Notes under the pieces: generated by a model
What the model was told of the DNA's origin: nothing
The model's input: only the letters and a program-made list of their open reading frames with translations
Database searches by the model: none
DNA from: Nitrososphaerales archaeon TH1177
GTDB lineage: Archaea; Thermoproteota; Nitrososphaeria; Nitrososphaerales; Nitrososphaeraceae
NCBI GenBank assembly: GCA_014523515.1
Contig: JAATVJ010000377.1
Span: 1-5,987, forward strand
Direction of reading: 5' to 3'
Length of the DNA stretch: 5,987 nt
Made by a program: the position numbers and the translations under genes
Part shown: positions 4,407-5,987 of the stretch, in pieces
How positions within the stretch are numbered: the stretch's first letter is position 1
Layout of the letters: each line of letters begins with the position of its first letter

Positions 4407-4447
4407 TAGTAATGTATAATTTCGGTATGTCTATAATATTCTTATTT

Positions 4448-5023
4448 TTATCTCATGCTTTGTCTCTGTTGTTGAAAAATTCTTATCTCAGACATTCTAC
4501 CTGCAATATATCCAAGTAATGCCCCATAGACAAGATGAAACATAAATGATCCTCCAATCATAATATAGTACAAACCTTGGAAATGAGATGCAATACTATA
4601 TACATATTGGTTAGGTACCATAGAATTAGCAAAAGAGTCAAGTCGTGGTTGGATAATAAAAGTAGCAAGTGGCAGAAACAATATAGCCCAAAGTAATATC
4701 CCAACTATCATCCCCATTAGAATTCCATGTTGAGAATTATAAGGAGACAAGCCTTTCCAAAATAAAGATATTTGTCCAAATATATTACCTGCCGTTAGTC
4801 CTGTTAACAAATGCAAAACAAATCCTATATATTGAGCAATACCAGGATCATAAAATCCTAAAGAAATACCAATAACTCCAAAGAAAGTACCAGTTGGAGT
4901 TTGAGATATAAAATCAACTATTGTAAGTAATCCCGATATTGCCCATGCTGCAATTAATCCTGCAAGAGAACAATATACTATATAGAGTTTTGATGAATTA
5001 TGATAACTATTTTCAGTTAGCAT
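4448..5023 (-). CDS. Four-helix membrane protein with internal duplication (191 aa)
   Basis: An intact ORF runs from ATG at 5021-5023. Hydrophobic segments lie at about 14-38, 64-88, 99-124 and 150-175, with a further semi-hydrophobic Gly-rich stretch at 46-58. Helices 2 and 4 share F-x-x-H-L-x-x-G-x-x-x-G-x-x-x-G, with H71, G75, G79, G83 and H163, G167, G171, G175, so the protein looks like two copies of a two-helix unit. The regular Gly spacing is typical of tight helix packing, and the two in-membrane His may bind metal or haem or carry protons; that is inference. The carboxyl tail is charged and Gln-rich (RMSEIRIFQQQRQSMR), probably cytoplasmic. A strong TATA box lies about 20-30 bp upstream. 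Family not recognised by name. It is divergent from the 5164 gene. Confidence 0.8.
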   Translation of the reverse strand: MLTENSYHNSSKLYIVYCSLAGLIAAWAISGLLTIVDFISQTPTGTFFGVIGISLGFYDPGIAQYIGFVLHLLTGLTAGNIFGQISLFWKGLSPYNSQHGILMGMIVGILLWAILFLPLATFIIQPRLDSFANSMVPNQYVYSIASHFQGLYYIMIGGSFMFHLVYGALLGYIAGRMSEIRIFQQQRQSMR

Positions 5024-5040
5024 AGGACTTTTGCAATGAA

Positions 5041-5052
5041 GATATATATAAA
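5041..5052 (-). promoter_or_regulatory. TATA box of the four-helix membrane protein
   Basis: On the minus strand the sequence reads TTTATATATATC, covering about -29 to -18 from the ATG. It is the best TATA box in the window and implies a leaderless or nearly leaderless mRNA. Confidence 0.6.
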
Positions 5053-5113
5053 ATAGTGCCTATTATCATGACATAGTGCCTAATAATATTTCTTATAGGA
5101 TAAGTTAGCACTA
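5053..5113. promoter_or_regulatory. Three TAGTGC-type repeats between divergent promoters
   Basis: ATAGTGCCTA occurs at 5053-5062 and 5073-5082, exactly 20 bp apart, and TTAGCACTA at 5105-5113 is an inverted, slightly different copy (complement TAGTGCTAA). The spacings of about 20 and 31 bp place all three on one face of the helix. They lie between the TATA boxes of the two divergent genes, the first abutting the minus-strand TATA box. A shared regulator or operator is inferred. Confidence 0.45.
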
Positions 5114-5134
5114 TAAATTACAATTATTCACTAG

Positions 5135-5143
5135 TTTATATAT
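5135..5143 (+). promoter_or_regulatory. TATA box of the 5164 gene
   Basis: TTTATATAT lies about 28 bp before the ATG at 5164, the leaderless archaeal spacing. Confidence 0.55.
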
Positions 5144-5163
5144 TGCAAATAGTATAATATCAT

Positions 5164-5364
5164 ATGAATTTCATAAAGAACATAACTTATGGATTTGTAG
5201 GTGGAACATATGGAGTAACCGTTTTAGGTGCCATAGATGGTGGACAAATATCTGCTATTGCAAGTGTCGCATTAGGTGGAGCTGCAATGGTTTCTGCTTT
5301 AATAGTGAGAAATCAAATAAAAAGAATGAAATTAGACAAAAAATTAGCTATAAAAATGAGATAA
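5164..5364 (+). CDS. Small two-helix membrane protein (66 aa)
   Basis: An intact ORF with a well-placed TATA box. Two hydrophobic, Gly/Ala-rich helices at about 7-24 and 29-48 are joined by a short acidic turn (AIDGGQ). The carboxyl end (49-66) carries eight Lys/Arg with no acidic residue but D58, so the tail should face the cytoplasm or contact nucleic acid or membrane phosphate groups; the amino terminus would then also be cytoplasmic. Gly in GFVGGTYGVTVLG suggests close helix packing, as in small oligomeric membrane proteins. No catalytic motif is visible and no family is recognised. It is divergent from the four-helix membrane protein and lies 59 bp before the cyclase gene on the same strand, so it may be cotranscribed with it, although AT-rich promoter-like sequence (about 5395-5408) also precedes the cyclase. 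Confidence 0.7.
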   Translation: MNFIKNITYGFVGGTYGVTVLGAIDGGQISAIASVALGGAAMVSALIVRNQIKRMKLDKKLAIKMR

Positions 5365-5423
5365 TAAAATAGAAACAATAACCAACTACATCATTTTTTA
5401 TTTTAAATTAAATAACAATAATA

Positions 5424-5987
5424 ATGAAATTTAATATTTCACATTTAAAAGCAGAGATTAATAAATTTAATCGTTTTTATCAAGGTCTTTTAATGGAAGA
5501 AAATAAAGAACAAGAAAATAATGAAAGAGATATAAGCTTTAATACTACTAAGGAAATAAGCGACAAGATACAACAACAAGAAAGATCAATAGATATAGAG
5601 AATAATAATCAAGATGAGAAAGGAGATAATATTAAAAAAAGAATAGAAAGAATGATTGATGATAGGACTGGTAATGTATATAGTAACACAGAAGGCCTGC
5701 GTACGAATGGAAATACCACCTTATCCGCTATCGAAAATAGGACTATATACGATTCACAAAAATTACTATCACAAAGACAAGACAGACTTTGGAGTGTTTT
5801 ATACGAGCGTTATCAATACAACACATCAATAAAGAGAGGACAAAATTTTCTTCTCAATCATGTTGATTCTAAACTTTCTCTTGTTGTAATGTATGCTGAT
5901 TTAGTAGGTTCAACAAAGATGAGTATGGCTTTACCAGTAGAAAGAATGGCAAAGATAATCAAAGCCTTTTCACATGAATTGTCATCC
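5424..5987 (+). CDS. Class III adenylate/guanylate cyclase, 5' part
   Basis: An ORF open for 188 codons from ATG at 5424 to the window edge. Residues 1-105 are polar and low in complexity, rich in Asn, Gln, Glu and Lys (for example SIDIENNNQDEKGDN), with no signal peptide or membrane helix. Residues 106-150 form a more ordered linker containing RLWSVLYERYQYN. From about 152 the class III nucleotidyl-cyclase domain begins: LSLVVMYADLVGSTKMSM, where D159 of D-L-V-G-S-T is the first metal-binding aspartate of the family. The second metal Asp, the substrate-specificity Lys/Asp pair and the transition-state Asn/Arg lie past the edge, so activity and ATP versus GTP preference cannot be judged. The product would be a soluble enzyme making cAMP or cGMP. 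Further domains may follow the cyclase. Confidence 0.85.
   Translation, partial: MKFNISHLKAEINKFNRFYQGLLMEENKEQENNERDISFNTTKEISDKIQQQERSIDIENNNQDEKGDNIKKRIERMIDDRTGNVYSNTEGLRTNGNTTLSAIENRTIYDSQKLLSQRQDRLWSVLYERYQYNTSIKRGQNFLLNHVDSKLSLVVMYADLVGSTKMSMALPVERMAKIIKAFSHELSS

Overview
The window is AT-rich throughout and looks like an archaeal chromosome, most likely an ammonia-oxidising archaeon (Nitrososphaeria/Thaumarchaeota, order Nitrososphaerales, perhaps close to Nitrosocosmicus). The support is circumstantial: TATA-like boxes about 26-28 bp upstream of start codons with almost no leader, a one-finger C2H2 mini-protein, a stand-alone receiver protein, a secreted Tyr/Asn-rich protein whose signal peptide ends in EEVQA, a class III nucleotide cyclase, and many small membrane or charged proteins of unknown function. 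No rRNA, tRNA or ribosomal-protein gene is present to fix the taxonomy.

Layout. At 1-300 (minus) lies a frameshifted remnant of an unrecognised protein. At 471-827 (minus) are one convincing 51-residue Tyr-rich protein and one doubtful small ORF, overlain by nested inverted repeats. Two small plus-strand genes follow: a mini zinc finger (1177-1278) and a membrane-anchored coiled-coil protein (1403-1726). At 1795-2142 (minus) is a secreted protein cut short by an amber codon just where a beta-helix domain begins; the codons after the stop still read as that domain. At 2414-2670 are a short coding remnant ending in an Asn run, an AAC/AAT microsatellite and a perfect 35-bp tandem duplication.

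At 2857-3607 (minus) a receiver protein lacking its phosphoacceptor Asp sits downstream of what looks like a decayed HAMP-type sensor protein, so this may be a dying two-component locus. A 50-residue charged ORF (3653-3805), a possible tyrosine-recombinase remnant (3910-4113) and a possible winged-helix remnant (4331-4406) follow in otherwise empty DNA. The right end is intact: a four-helix membrane protein with an internal duplication (4448-5023, minus) is divergent from a two-helix mini-protein (5164-5364, plus), with two clear TATA boxes and three helically phased repeats between them. A class III adenylate/guanylate cyclase (5424 onward, plus) runs off the window.

No pathway connects the genes. 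The themes are signalling (receiver, sensor remnant, cyclase), envelope or small membrane proteins, and gene decay. Roughly half of the window is non-coding or degraded coding DNA, which suggests an accessory or eroding region.
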